Shown one piece after another: positions 8,086 through 15,681 of a stretch of 38,110 bases of DNA. Made by a program: the position numbers and the translations under genes. The notes beneath the pieces are model-generated. The model did not search any database, was not told where the DNA came from, and saw nothing but the letters and a program-made list of their open reading frames with translations. Source of the stretch: CAYFUT01 sp964346395 (GTDB lineage Bacteria; Bacillota; Halanaerobiia; Halobacteroidales; Halobacteroidaceae); assembly GCA_964346395.1 (NCBI GenBank), contig CAYFUT010000021.1, forward strand, positions 1 through 38,110, read 5' to 3'. Positions within the stretch are counted from its first letter, which is position 1, and every line of letters begins with the position of its first letter.

Positions 8086-8757
8086 ATGCAGCAGATAGAA
8101 CAAGCAATTGATAAATTAAAGGCAAATATTGAAGCAGAAAAAGAAGTGTATAATAATCGACGGGGCCAGAAAGAAAAATTAGAAGCAGAACAAAAAAAGA
8201 AGCAGGATAAGTTAGCTGCTTATAAAGAAAAACGTGAGTTATTAGAGCAGGTGAATATTTTTCTTCAGGAAGTATCGCAGTATGCCCGTAAACAGGCTAA
8301 ACAGCAGATTGAACTACTAGTAACGCAGGCATTACAAGCTGTATTTGGAGAAAAGTTTCATTTTGAGATTGAAATAGAAAAAAAGAGAAATAGTTTTTCG
8401 GCCCAATTTTATGTAGTTTCTGAATACGGAGAACAGGAAATAAAGAATGTTCCCCAAAATGCCCGCGGAGGAGGCATTGTGGATGTAGTTTCGTTAGGAT
8501 TGCGGGTAGCAATGTTGGAGACTTTACAGCGGCCTAAGATAGGAGGAGCCCTTGTTTTAGATGAGCCGGCTAAGCATGTTAGTGAAGAGTATATTTTAAG
8601 TGTAACGGAGTTTTTACAAATGGTGAATGAGCGGTTTGACCGGCAGATAATAATTGTTACGCACCAACAGGAGTTGACTCAGCTTGCTGATAAAGCATTT
8701 CGCGTAACTATGAGGAATGGAAATAGTAGCTTAACTACCTTGACAGAAGACAATTAA
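8086..8757 (+). CDS. Rad50/SbcC-like ATPase, C-terminal half (signature, Walker B)
   Basis: 223 aa. Residues 1-75 are coiled coil. The rest is the C-lobe of an SMC/Rad50-type ATPase: signature region ARGGGIVDVVSLGLRVAML (126-144), Walker B with catalytic Glu GALVLDEPAKHVS (154-166, Glu160), and switch His in IVTHQQEL (His193). The signature departs from the canonical LSGGQ/E. There is no Walker A. With the 484-aa protein this gives one complete ATPase head from two polypeptides. The ATG lies 1 nt past the upstream stop, with AAGG at 8073-8076. A weak terminator follows, so it ends the recX operon. Confidence 0.85.
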   Translation: MQQIEQAIDKLKANIEAEKEVYNNRRGQKEKLEAEQKKKQDKLAAYKEKRELLEQVNIFLQEVSQYARKQAKQQIELLVTQALQAVFGEKFHFEIEIEKKRNSFSAQFYVVSEYGEQEIKNVPQNARGGGIVDVVSLGLRVAMLETLQRPKIGGALVLDEPAKHVSEEYILSVTEFLQMVNERFDRQIIIVTHQQELTQLADKAFRVTMRNGNSSLTTLTEDN

Positions 8758-8789
8758 AAAGTTAAAATATAAACGAATGTTTATTATTT

Positions 8790-8811
8790 AAAATGGGGAA
8801 TGCCATTTTTT
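8790..8811 (+). terminator. Weak AT-rich terminator after the ATPase genes
   Basis: AAAATGG pairs with CCATTTT around GGAATG, followed by further T. The 7-bp stem is mostly A-T. A second dyad, ATAACT / AGTTAT around GTTAAT, lies at 8828-8845 in the otherwise empty leader of rny. Confidence 0.5.
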
Positions 8812-8900
8812 ATTAAAAACATTATTAATAACTGTTAATAGTTATAGAGATATTGGGGTTAACAATTAAATAAGGAGAAAACTGGAGGTGAAACAGACAG

Positions 8901-10439
8901 ATGTTGATTTGGTATATAGTAACATTAATCGGGGGACTATTAATTGGCAGCGGTATTGGATTTGCCATTAGAAAATATATTGCGGAAAGTAAAATTGAGT
9001 CTGCCGAGAAAGAAGCTGAAAAAATTGTAGACAATGCAAAACGAGAAGCTGAATCTACTAAACGGGAAATGTTAGTGGATGCTAAAGAAAAAGCTCATGA
9101 AATTAAAGAAGATGCAGAGAAAGAAATTCGGGAGCGCCGCAATGAATTACAGCGGTTTGAGAATAGGTTAGTAAAAAAAGAAGATAATTTAGAGCGGAAG
9201 TCTGATAATTTAGAGCAGCGGGAAGAAAATTTAAAGCAAGAAGAAAATGAAATTCAAAATAAGAAGGAAGAAATTAAGAAAATTTATCATCAGTATCAGG
9301 ATAAGCTTGAAGAATTATCAGGATTAACTACTGAAGAAGCAAAAGAGTTACTATTAAATAGGGTAGAAGATGAAATTGAACATGAAAAAGCAAAGATGAT
9401 TAAGGATAAGGAAGCTGAAGCAAGAGAAGATGCCAATAAGCGAGCACGGGAGATTATTTCTTCTGCTATTCAAAGGTGTGCTGCTGACCACGTAGCAGAA
9501 ACAACTGTTTCGGTAGTTTCCCTGCCTGATGATGAAATGAAAGGCCGAATTATCGGTCGGGAAGGAAGGAATATTCGGGCTTTAGAAAGTTTAACGGGAA
9601 TTGATCTAATTATTGACGATACTCCCGAAGCAGTAGTTTTATCTGGATTTGATCCTATTAGGCGAGAAATTGCTAAAATTGCTCTGGAAAAATTAGTAGC
9701 TGATGGGCGGATTCATCCGGCTCGAATTGAAGAGATGGTAGAAAAAGCTGAAGATGAAATTGATGAGCGAATTTATGAAGTAGGCGAACAGGCTACTTTT
9801 GATACGGGAGTACACGGTTTAGATAAGAAAATTGTCCGGTTACTGGGTAGATTGAAGTATCGGACAAGTTATGGTCAAAATGTACTACAGCATTCAATTG
9901 AAGTTTCTCACTTAGCGGGTGTGATGGCTTCTGAGTTGGGAGTAGATGTTGATATTGCGAAGAGAGCGGGACTGCTGCATGATTTAGGAAAGGCGGTTGA
10001 CCATGAAGTGGAAGGACCGCACGTTCAAATCGGAGTAGATATAGCGAAAAAACATGATGAATCAGAGGCTGTAATTCATGCGATTGCTGCTCATCATGGT
10101 GATGTAGAACCAGAATCAGTAGAGGCAGTTTTGGTAGCTGCTGCTGATGCTATTTCAGCTGCCCGCCCTGGTGCCCGACGGGAAACTTTAGAATCTTATA
10201 TTAAGCGGTTGGAAAATTTAGAGAATATTGCTGATTCTTTTGATGGGGTAGAAGATGCTTATGCCATTCAAGCTGGCCGAGAAGTAAGGATTATAGTCAA
10301 GCCCGAAGAAATTGATGATGCTAGAGCCAGTAAATTGTCTTATGAAGCATCTAAAGAAATTGAAGAAAATTTAGATTATCCCGGACAGATTAAAGTTACA
10401 GTAGTGAGAGAAACAAGGGCAGTGGAATATGCCAATTAA
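8901..10439 (+). CDS. rny: Ribonuclease Y
   Basis: 512 aa, close to the usual 515-525. It has one N-terminal membrane anchor (about residues 3-22), a long charged coiled coil (30-190), a KH domain with GRIIGREGRNIRALE, and an HD phosphohydrolase domain with LLHDLGKAVDHE and the downstream AAHHGDVEP. RNase Y is the membrane-bound endonuclease that starts mRNA decay in many Firmicutes. The ATG at 8901 follows GGAGGTG, with 10 nt between. The recA-recX-rny-spoVS neighbourhood is familiar in Firmicutes; here it is interrupted by the nuclease cassette. A strong terminator follows. Confidence 0.97.
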   Translation: MLIWYIVTLIGGLLIGSGIGFAIRKYIAESKIESAEKEAEKIVDNAKREAESTKREMLVDAKEKAHEIKEDAEKEIRERRNELQRFENRLVKKEDNLERKSDNLEQREENLKQEENEIQNKKEEIKKIYHQYQDKLEELSGLTTEEAKELLLNRVEDEIEHEKAKMIKDKEAEAREDANKRAREIISSAIQRCAADHVAETTVSVVSLPDDEMKGRIIGREGRNIRALESLTGIDLIIDDTPEAVVLSGFDPIRREIAKIALEKLVADGRIHPARIEEMVEKAEDEIDERIYEVGEQATFDTGVHGLDKKIVRLLGRLKYRTSYGQNVLQHSIEVSHLAGVMASELGVDVDIAKRAGLLHDLGKAVDHEVEGPHVQIGVDIAKKHDESEAVIHAIAAHHGDVEPESVEAVLVAAADAISAARPGARRETLESYIKRLENLENIADSFDGVEDAYAIQAGREVRIIVKPEEIDDARASKLSYEASKEIEENLDYPGQIKVTVVRETRAVEYAN

Positions 10440-10466
10440 AATATTATAGAGATAATAGATAGTGAG

Positions 10467-10502
10467 CCGCCTTTAGCTGAGTGTTAGCAAAGGCGGTTTT
10501 TT
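10467..10502 (+). terminator. Intrinsic terminator after rny
   Basis: CCGCCTTT pairs with AAAGGCGG, extended by GCT/AGC past a bulged A, followed by TTTTTT. Confidence 0.9.
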
Positions 10503-10570
10503 ATTGTTGTTTATTAAATTTTATATTTTTTAGTTTATGGATAATTTTTGTGAATTTGATTTTGTGGTTT

Positions 10571-10594
10571 ACTCAAACTTAAGCTTAGTCTCAA
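10571..10594 (+). repeat. Degenerate 6-bp-period repeat (NCTYAR)
   Basis: Four units in perfect 6-bp phase, including ACTCAA, ACTTAA and GCTTAG. Related arrays lie at 1280-1303 and, in both orientations, at 26671-26750, always between genes. Confidence 0.6.
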
Positions 10595-10625
10595 ACAAAG
10601 TCGCTGTTAGGCGACTTTGTTTTTT
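10595..10625. terminator. Perfect 10-bp inverted repeat with T run
   Basis: ACAAAGTCGC and GCGACTTTGT enclose TGTTAG and are followed by TTTTT. It looks like a second intrinsic terminator. With A-rich sequence on its left, it could work in both directions. Confidence 0.65.
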
Positions 10626-10800
10626 AAGTAAAAATTTTGAATAAGTTGCTTGAAGTTGGGAATAATATTGTTAGTGAAAAACATCGGGAGTTGTAGCTAA
10701 AAACTAAGGTTTCCTGGAGGTGAAAGAGAAGATAAAAGCAGATTAAATAACTAATAAAAGATTACATAGAAAATAAATAAAATTTTTCGCCCGGAAAACA

Positions 10801-10826
10801 AGGAATTATTTTGTAATTATTGAAAT
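10801..10826 (+). promoter_or_regulatory. Candidate sigma-H promoter of spoVS
   Basis: AGGAATT (10801) and GAAAT (10822) are 21 nt apart, close to the spacing of AGGATTT and GAAT in the B. subtilis spoVG promoter. spoVS is a known sigma-H gene in Bacillus. The match is short and the region AT-rich, so this is only a candidate. Confidence 0.35.
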
Positions 10827-10874
10827 AAATATATTGGAATAAAATTATTAAAATACTTAAGGAGGTATTCAATA

Positions 10875-11135
10875 ATGGAAGTACTAAAGGTATCATCTCA
10901 ATCAAGTCCCAAATCAGTGGCAGGAGCTCTGGCAGGAGTATTAAGAGAAAGAGATGGGGCCGAGCTTCAGGCTATAGGAGCTGGAGCATTAAACCAGGCA
11001 GTTAAGGCAGTAGCTATTGCCCGAGGATATGTAGCTCCTAGTGGCAAAGATTTGATTTGTATTCCTGCTTTTACTGATATTGAGATTGACGGGGAGGAGC
11101 GAACGGCTATTAAGTTAATTATTGAATCCCGGTAA
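10875..11135 (+). CDS. spoVS: Stage V sporulation protein S
   Basis: 86 aa, the exact family length, and highly conserved along its whole length: LKVSSQSSPKSVAGALAGV, GAGALNQAVKAVAIARGYVA, and FTDIEIDGEERTAIKLIIES. SpoVS is a small Alba-like protein, probably nucleic-acid binding, needed for normal septation timing and spore coat formation in Bacillus. The ATG follows AAGGAGGT at ideal spacing. The gene stands alone between terminators. Its place after rny is conserved in many spore formers. Confidence 0.97.
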   Translation: MEVLKVSSQSSPKSVAGALAGVLRERDGAELQAIGAGALNQAVKAVAIARGYVAPSGKDLICIPAFTDIEIDGEERTAIKLIIESR

Positions 11136-11181
11136 ATTCCCGATAAATTAGCGGGGAAGTAAAGTTTATAGTAGTTAGAAG

Positions 11182-11218
11182 ATAAGCAACCTGGTTAGCA
11201 GCTGGGTTGCTTATTTTA
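11182..11218 (+). terminator. Terminator-like hairpin after spoVS
   Basis: ATAAGCAACC pairs with GGTTGCTTAT around a 13-nt loop. The T run after it is short (TTT), so termination may be partial. Confidence 0.6.
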
Positions 11219-11235
11219 ATGTAATAGGATAAGCT

Positions 11236-11267
11236 AAGTCGCCGCAAGGTGACTTTCTTCTTTTTTT
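11236..11267 (+). terminator. Second terminator after spoVS
   Basis: AAGTCGCC pairs with GGTGACTT (one G-U) around a GCAA tetraloop, followed by TCTTCTTTTTTT. Confidence 0.75.
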
Positions 11268-11270
11268 AAT

Positions 11271-11301
11271 GAATATTCTACTTGTTTCACCTTCATACTA
11301 A
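11271..11301 (+). promoter_or_regulatory. Candidate sigma-E promoter of the DUF1614-spoIIP operon
   Basis: GAATATT matches the sigma-E -35 consensus KMATATT exactly, and CATACTAA resembles CATACAnT. The spacer is 16 nt, slightly longer than the usual 13-15. spoIIP belongs to the mother-cell sigma-E regulon in Bacillus, which fits. Confidence 0.4.
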
Positions 11302-11331
11302 AGGACAAAGAGTAAAAGGAGGGGCAATCTA

Positions 11332-12027
11332 ATGCCAATTGGAGTTATTCTATTAATTATAGTGGAAATAGTAATTTACTTAGGATTTGCAGAACGAATA
11401 ATAAATAGGATGAATTTAAGCAAAGAAAGCATTCTGTTATTTTTTGGGGCGATGATTATCGGTAGTTATATTGATATTCCAATTAGGAAAGCTCCTTTAA
11501 TTGAAGTTAATGTAGGGGGAGCTATTGTTCCTGTCTTACTGGCCATTTTCATTTTGCGGCGGATAGATAGTAAAGATAAGTTTGTGAAGGTATTCTTTTC
11601 TGTATTAGTTACTGGAGCGGCTATATTTGCTTTAACTCAACTGTATCAATTTGAAGAAGGGCAGACAATAATTGATACCAACTATTTATTTCCGATTGTA
11701 GCGGGCGTAATAGCTTATTTAACAGGCCGTTTTCGGAGGGTTGCTTTTATAGCTGGAACGTTGGGATTTTTAATTTATGATTTACTGCACTTGAGTCAGG
11801 TTTTGATTAAAGGTTTACCTACTGCGGTACGAATAGGGGGCGCGGGGATTTTTGATTCTATTGTAATTAGTGGTTTGTTAGCTGTTTTATTAGCCGAAGT
11901 AGTAGGTGAAACCAGAGAAGAATTAGTAGGTGCAGAAGAAAGACAAACTTCTTCTTTGGCCAGCGACGGAAAGAATGATTCTCAGGAAACAGATAAGTCA
12001 ACAAGAGGTGATGGTGATGAAACTTAA
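11332..12027 (+). CDS. DUF1614 family membrane protein
   Basis: 231 aa and strongly hydrophobic, with about six membrane segments up to residue 200 and a charged cytoplasmic-looking tail. GSYIDIPIRKAP followed by VNVGGAIVPVLLAIFIL is the conserved signature I associate with DUF1614. Function is unknown. The C-terminal third (ETREELVGAEERQ and on) is low-complexity. The ATG follows AAAGGAGGGG. Its 3' end overlaps the spoIIP start by 11 nt and it shares spoIIP's candidate sigma-E promoter, so a role in the sporulating mother cell is plausible but not shown. Confidence 0.8.
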   Translation: MPIGVILLIIVEIVIYLGFAERIINRMNLSKESILLFFGAMIIGSYIDIPIRKAPLIEVNVGGAIVPVLLAIFILRRIDSKDKFVKVFFSVLVTGAAIFALTQLYQFEEGQTIIDTNYLFPIVAGVIAYLTGRFRRVAFIAGTLGFLIYDLLHLSQVLIKGLPTAVRIGGAGIFDSIVISGLLAVLLAEVVGETREELVGAEERQTSSLASDGKNDSQETDKSTRGDGDET

Positions 12028-13084
12028 TAAAAAAAGTATAGTTTTAATTTTGCTAGCGGGAATAGTAATATTTTCTCCCATTTCTAGGGCAGAAGATGAT
12101 TACTATACAGTGAAGGATCAAAAAACAGGAGAAACTATTTTCCGGACTGCTATGGAAATTTCAAAGGGCGATTATTATATTACTGAGCAGAATAAAAAGT
12201 ATGAAGTAGTAGAAGTTAAAAAACAGCAGGCGCAGGCTAAATTTGTGGAACAAGTTGAGTTACTGCCCGAAGGACAGTTAGAAACTGCTTTAGCCCAGGG
12301 ACTAGTGGCCAACAAGGAAGAAAAAGAAAAAGAAAAAGAAAAAGGAGACAAAGAAGTTGGTTTATACCATACCCATAGTGATGAATCTTATAAACCAAGC
12401 AGTGGAAAAGAAAGTGAACCAGAGGGGGGCGATATTCATGAGGTCTCAGAAACACTGGCTAAATCAATGCGCAAAAAGGGAATTAAAGTCCATTATGATG
12501 ATGCCAATCATACTCCCCATGATGGCGGAGCCTATGAACGATCCCGCCGGACTGCCCTTAAATTAGTCCGTAAAGGTCCGGATGCTTTACTTGATATTCA
12601 CCGCGATGGAGTTCCCCGGGCCAGTGAATATGTAACGGAAATCAATGGTGAAAAGACAGCCCGGATCCGGTTGGTAGTAGGCAGACAGAATCCGCAGATG
12701 AAGGTTAATAGTGAATTTGCAAAGTATTTGAAGGCAGCAGCCGATAAAACTTATCCGGGGTTGATGAAAGGAATTCTTTATGCTAAAGGAAAATACAATC
12801 AAGATTTATCTCCTCGGTCTGTAATTTTAGAATTCGGTACTCATGTAATTCCTAAAGAGTTAGCTATTAAGAGCACGGATATGGTAGCTACATCAGTAAA
12901 TAAAATACTTTACGGGGCAGAAGCTTCACAAGAAAGAGAAGCTGAAAACAAAGGAGCATTTAGTTCTATACTTCCCATTATATTAGTTGCTTTAATCGGG
13001 GGTGGTCTTTTATTAGTTGCTAATGAAGGCAGCTTATCAGCAGCTGTGGAAAGAATAAAGAACTTCACTGATAATACAGAGTAA
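12017..13084 (+). CDS. spoIIP: Stage II sporulation protein P (SpoIIP)
   Basis: 355 aa from the ATG at 12017. This start follows AGAGGTG by 6 nt and gives a clean signal sequence (KKSIVLILLAGIVIFSPISRA); an extension to 11930 lies inside the upstream gene. The SpoIIP catalytic domain covers about residues 113-310, with the metal/catalytic His motif LYHTHSDESY (116-125) and LLDIHRDGVPR (191-201). A basic and Glu-rich linker comes before it. A second membrane segment lies near the C-terminus (ILPIILVALIGGGLLLV), an addition compared with the single N-terminal anchor of the Bacillus protein. SpoIIP cleaves peptidoglycan stem peptides and cross-links with SpoIID/SpoIIM to drive engulfment. The spoIID and spoIIM genes are not in the window. 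Confidence 0.88.
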   Translation: MKLNKKSIVLILLAGIVIFSPISRAEDDYYTVKDQKTGETIFRTAMEISKGDYYITEQNKKYEVVEVKKQQAQAKFVEQVELLPEGQLETALAQGLVANKEEKEKEKEKGDKEVGLYHTHSDESYKPSSGKESEPEGGDIHEVSETLAKSMRKKGIKVHYDDANHTPHDGGAYERSRRTALKLVRKGPDALLDIHRDGVPRASEYVTEINGEKTARIRLVVGRQNPQMKVNSEFAKYLKAAADKTYPGLMKGILYAKGKYNQDLSPRSVILEFGTHVIPKELAIKSTDMVATSVNKILYGAEASQEREAENKGAFSSILPIILVALIGGGLLLVANEGSLSAAVERIKNFTDNTE

Positions 13085-13103
13085 ACTGGGGGAATTAAAG
13101 GTA

Positions 13104-14027
13104 ATGATTAAGTATGGGTCGATGATTGGGCTGGGGGTTGGGTTAGGTACTGCCGCTAGATTAGCGACCTTAAAAATTGATTATAGGCAGTATCCTGGTT
13201 ACCCTCATGGTTATATAGTCCATATTACGTTAGGATTTATAGCTGCTGCCTTGGGAACACTAGTTTTACCTGCTTTGTTGGAAACTAATTATATTGCTGC
13301 TACTTTTTTAGGAGCAGCTGCTCAGCAGTTTAGGGGAATTCGGACTATGGAACGAAAATTTTTAATGGAAATAGAAAATACAGAACTGGTACCTCGTTCT
13401 GAAGCTTATATTGAAGGAATTGCCCAGGTGTTTGAAGCTCGCAATTATTTAGCAATGATTACGGCTATAATAACTACTTTTGGTTATTATAGTGGGGAAT
13501 TATTATATCTTCCTTGGGGCGGGAAAATAAGTTTAGGGATTAGTTTTGGTTTAGCAGTGGGCTATTTTCTTTATAGAAAGATGGATCCGCAGACAATTGG
13601 TGATATTGCTCAGGTAAAAGTGACTGAATTAGAGTTCTCTGGCCCCCACGGCAAGAATATAGCAATTGAAGGAGTAGTTTTAATGAATGTAGGCCTAGAA
13701 GAGGCGCTGCAAGCTTGGCAGGAGTCCGGGCTGGGATTAATAGTAGACCCCAATGACAAAGATGCCCGGGCTACCCTGGCTAACCTTGGTCAGCGGCAGG
13801 CAATTATTCATGATGTGGTAACTCAGTTGGGAGTTAAACTGGATATTGGGGTGCAGGAATATACGCCTCTGGCTCGTTTGGATTTAGAAAAAGGGAAAGT
13901 ATATATTATTATTCGGCCGATGGAAAAGGATCCAGCCTGTATAAAAAGAGCTGTAGAAACGACGCCGGTGCTAGAGAATTCAAGGCGGCGTCCTTTACAG
14001 TCTACAGCTGGTAGAGCAGCAGATTAA
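13104..14027 (+). CDS. YIEGIA-family membrane protein
   Basis: 307 aa with the naming motif AYIEGIAQVFEARNYLAM (YIEGIA at 102-107). About four to five hydrophobic segments fill residues 1-175: MIGLGVGLGTAARLA, a long one at 38-58, one at 118-130 and one at 144-160. A soluble alpha/beta-looking C-terminal domain of about 130 residues follows. The family is confined largely to spore-forming Firmicutes; its biochemical role is not known to me. It starts 20 nt after spoIIP and is followed 12 nt later by its small partner gene. Genes 13104-18679 are closely packed, so this may be one transcript that also carries der, plsY and gpsA. Confidence 0.85.
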   Translation: MIKYGSMIGLGVGLGTAARLATLKIDYRQYPGYPHGYIVHITLGFIAAALGTLVLPALLETNYIAATFLGAAAQQFRGIRTMERKFLMEIENTELVPRSEAYIEGIAQVFEARNYLAMITAIITTFGYYSGELLYLPWGGKISLGISFGLAVGYFLYRKMDPQTIGDIAQVKVTELEFSGPHGKNIAIEGVVLMNVGLEEALQAWQESGLGLIVDPNDKDARATLANLGQRQAIIHDVVTQLGVKLDIGVQEYTPLARLDLEKGKVYIIIRPMEKDPACIKRAVETTPVLENSRRRPLQSTAGRAAD

Positions 14028-14039
14028 GGAGTGGTAGCG

Positions 14040-14237
14040 GTGGCTGATATTACTGATTTTATTTTAGCTATTGTAACTACTGAACGACATCAGGATAAAG
14101 TAGAGGCGGGGGCAGCTCCTCTTTTTTATGCTCAAGATAAAGAAGAATTAGAATACATAGCTATGCTAATTTCGCGATTAACTAAATCAATGGCTCATGA
14201 TTTAGGAAACGGGGTTTATATTTTAATCAAACATTAA
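14040..14237 (+). CDS. Small partner of YIEGIA (capping complex subunit family)
   Basis: 65 aa from the GTG at 14040, 8 nt after AAGGAG. An in-frame GTG at 14031 overlaps the ribosome site and is rejected. FILAIVTTERHQDKVEAGAA and the C-terminal MAHDLGNGVYILIKH match the short family annotated beside YIEGIA genes. It has no signal or membrane segment. The name 'capping complex subunit' is database nomenclature and I cannot confirm the activity. The fixed adjacency to the YIEGIA gene implies a shared complex, perhaps with its soluble C-terminal domain. Confidence 0.75.
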   Translation: MADITDFILAIVTTERHQDKVEAGAAPLFYAQDKEELEYIAMLISRLTKSMAHDLGNGVYILIKH

Positions 14238-14316
14238 TTATAAGGGGGGTAAATTTGACTAAAATTAATTAATATGAAATAATAAAGTGATGCCCGCTGA
14301 TTTAGAGGTGAAAGCA

Positions 14317-15669
14317 ATGGAAGAGGAATTTGAAGAAATTACTAGTTATTTAGAAATAGAAGCAGTTCAAGCAGATAGTATAGCTTTTGAATTAGGATTA
14401 CAGCCCGGAGATAAAATAATTCGTATTAATGGCCAACAACTGAGAGATTTTATAGATTATAAATTTTTACTGACTGATAATTATTTAGAGATTGAAGTGA
14501 TGCGGCGGGACCAAGAATATTGGGTATTAGAAATAGAAAAAGGTCTTGATGAAGAGTTGGGAATTGAATTTTCGGAAATAGTATTTGATGGGCTGAAGAC
14601 TTGTGCTAATAACTGTCTTTTTTGTTTTATAGACCAGGCTCCTTCTTCGGGAGAAGAAAGAGCTAGTTTATATGTTAAGGATGATGATTATCGGTTTTCC
14701 TTTTTAGAAGGCAGCTATATTACGTTAACTAATTTAACTGAATCTGAGTTGAATCGAATTAAGCGGCTGCATTTGAGCCCTATAAATATTTCGGTACATA
14801 GTACTAATCCAGAAGTGCGGCAAAAAATGTTAAATAATAAGCAGGCGGGAAGGATTTTAACGCAAATTGAAGAACTAGTAGCCGCCGGAATTAAGCTTAA
14901 CACACAGGTGGTGCTGTGTCCGGGGATTAATGATGGGCGGTATTTAGAAGAAACAATTGCTAATTTAGGTGAGTTTGCACCTCAAATCAAGTCTTTAGCA
15001 ATTGTGCCGGTGGGGCTGACCAAACATAGGGATGGGCTGCCTGAATTGCGTTCTGTTACTCCTGAAGAAGCTGAGGAAGTGATTGCTGAAGTGGAGGAGT
15101 GGCAAAATTATTTTCGTCAGCAGTTAGGCTGCAGCTTTGTTTATTTAGCTGATGAATTTTATCTGTTAGCTAATCGAGAGATACCATCAGCAGATGTATA
15201 TGACGATTTTCCGCAGCTAGAAAATGGAGTGGGGATGGTTCGGTTGTTTTGGGAACAGTTTCAGGAAGTAGAAACTGAGTTACCGACTAGGATTTCCACT
15301 CCCCGAAGAGTATCTGTGGTAACAGGAAAATTAGGAGAGAAGGTTCTCTTCCCGGTTATAGATAGGTTAAACCAAATTACTGGATTAAATGTGGAACTGC
15401 AGGTAATAGAAAATCAGTACTATGGAAAAATGGTGACAGTAACTGGTTTATTGACCGGACGCGATATTTTAAATCAGTTACAGGAGGTTTCTACTGAGGA
15501 ATTAGTATTAATTCCTGATATATTATTAAATGAAGAAGATTTATTTCTAGATAATTTAAGCTGGGCAGAATTTAGTAATCAGTTATCTAGTCAAGTAAAA
15601 AGGGTAGAAACTAAAGCTCACAAATTAGTTGGACAAATAGTTGGTAATTTAGAGGGAGCTAGTAAATAG
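14317..15669 (+). CDS. DUF512 protein: PDZ domain plus radical-SAM-like domain
   Basis: 450 aa from the ATG at 14317, which has AGAGGTG 6 nt upstream; further starts at 14287 and 14290 lack a site. A PDZ-like domain comes first (ADSIAFELGLQPGDKIIRING). Then comes the cluster motif CANNCLFC, a CxxxCxxC with Cys at 96, 100 and 103, followed by FIDQAP and later ISVHSTNPEVRQKMLNN, ending in the DUF512 domain. Such proteins are predicted radical SAM enzymes found near der in many Clostridia; the substrate is unknown. It ends 12 nt before the der start, so the two are probably co-translated. Confidence 0.85.
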   Translation: MEEEFEEITSYLEIEAVQADSIAFELGLQPGDKIIRINGQQLRDFIDYKFLLTDNYLEIEVMRRDQEYWVLEIEKGLDEELGIEFSEIVFDGLKTCANNCLFCFIDQAPSSGEERASLYVKDDDYRFSFLEGSYITLTNLTESELNRIKRLHLSPINISVHSTNPEVRQKMLNNKQAGRILTQIEELVAAGIKLNTQVVLCPGINDGRYLEETIANLGEFAPQIKSLAIVPVGLTKHRDGLPELRSVTPEEAEEVIAEVEEWQNYFRQQLGCSFVYLADEFYLLANREIPSADVYDDFPQLENGVGMVRLFWEQFQEVETELPTRISTPRRVSVVTGKLGEKVLFPVIDRLNQITGLNVELQVIENQYYGKMVTVTGLLTGRDILNQLQEVSTEELVLIPDILLNEEDLFLDNLSWAEFSNQLSSQVKRVETKAHKLVGQIVGNLEGASK

Positions 15670-15681
15670 GAGGTGTCAAGA

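Larger units (their letters stand above)
10440..10874. other. 435-nt gene-free stretch between rny and spoVS
   Basis: It holds the rny terminator, an array of NCTYAR 6-mers (10571-10594), a perfect 10-bp dyad (10595-10620) followed by a T run, an orphan GGAGGTG with an 8-codon GTG mini-ORF (10720-10746), and a candidate sigma-H promoter close to spoVS. The rest is AT-rich with nothing I can name. Confidence 0.7.

Noticed and set aside
6370..8757. Frameshift or assembly error as the cause of the split ATPase
   Set aside because: Each junction has its own start codon in tight TAATG or 1-nt arrangement, two with good ribosome sites, and no continued reading frame is lost between them. A read check would still settle it.
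12357..12566. 69-aa plus-strand ORF inside spoIIP
   Set aside because: Overlaps the catalytic His region of SpoIIP in another frame and has no similarity to any family I know.
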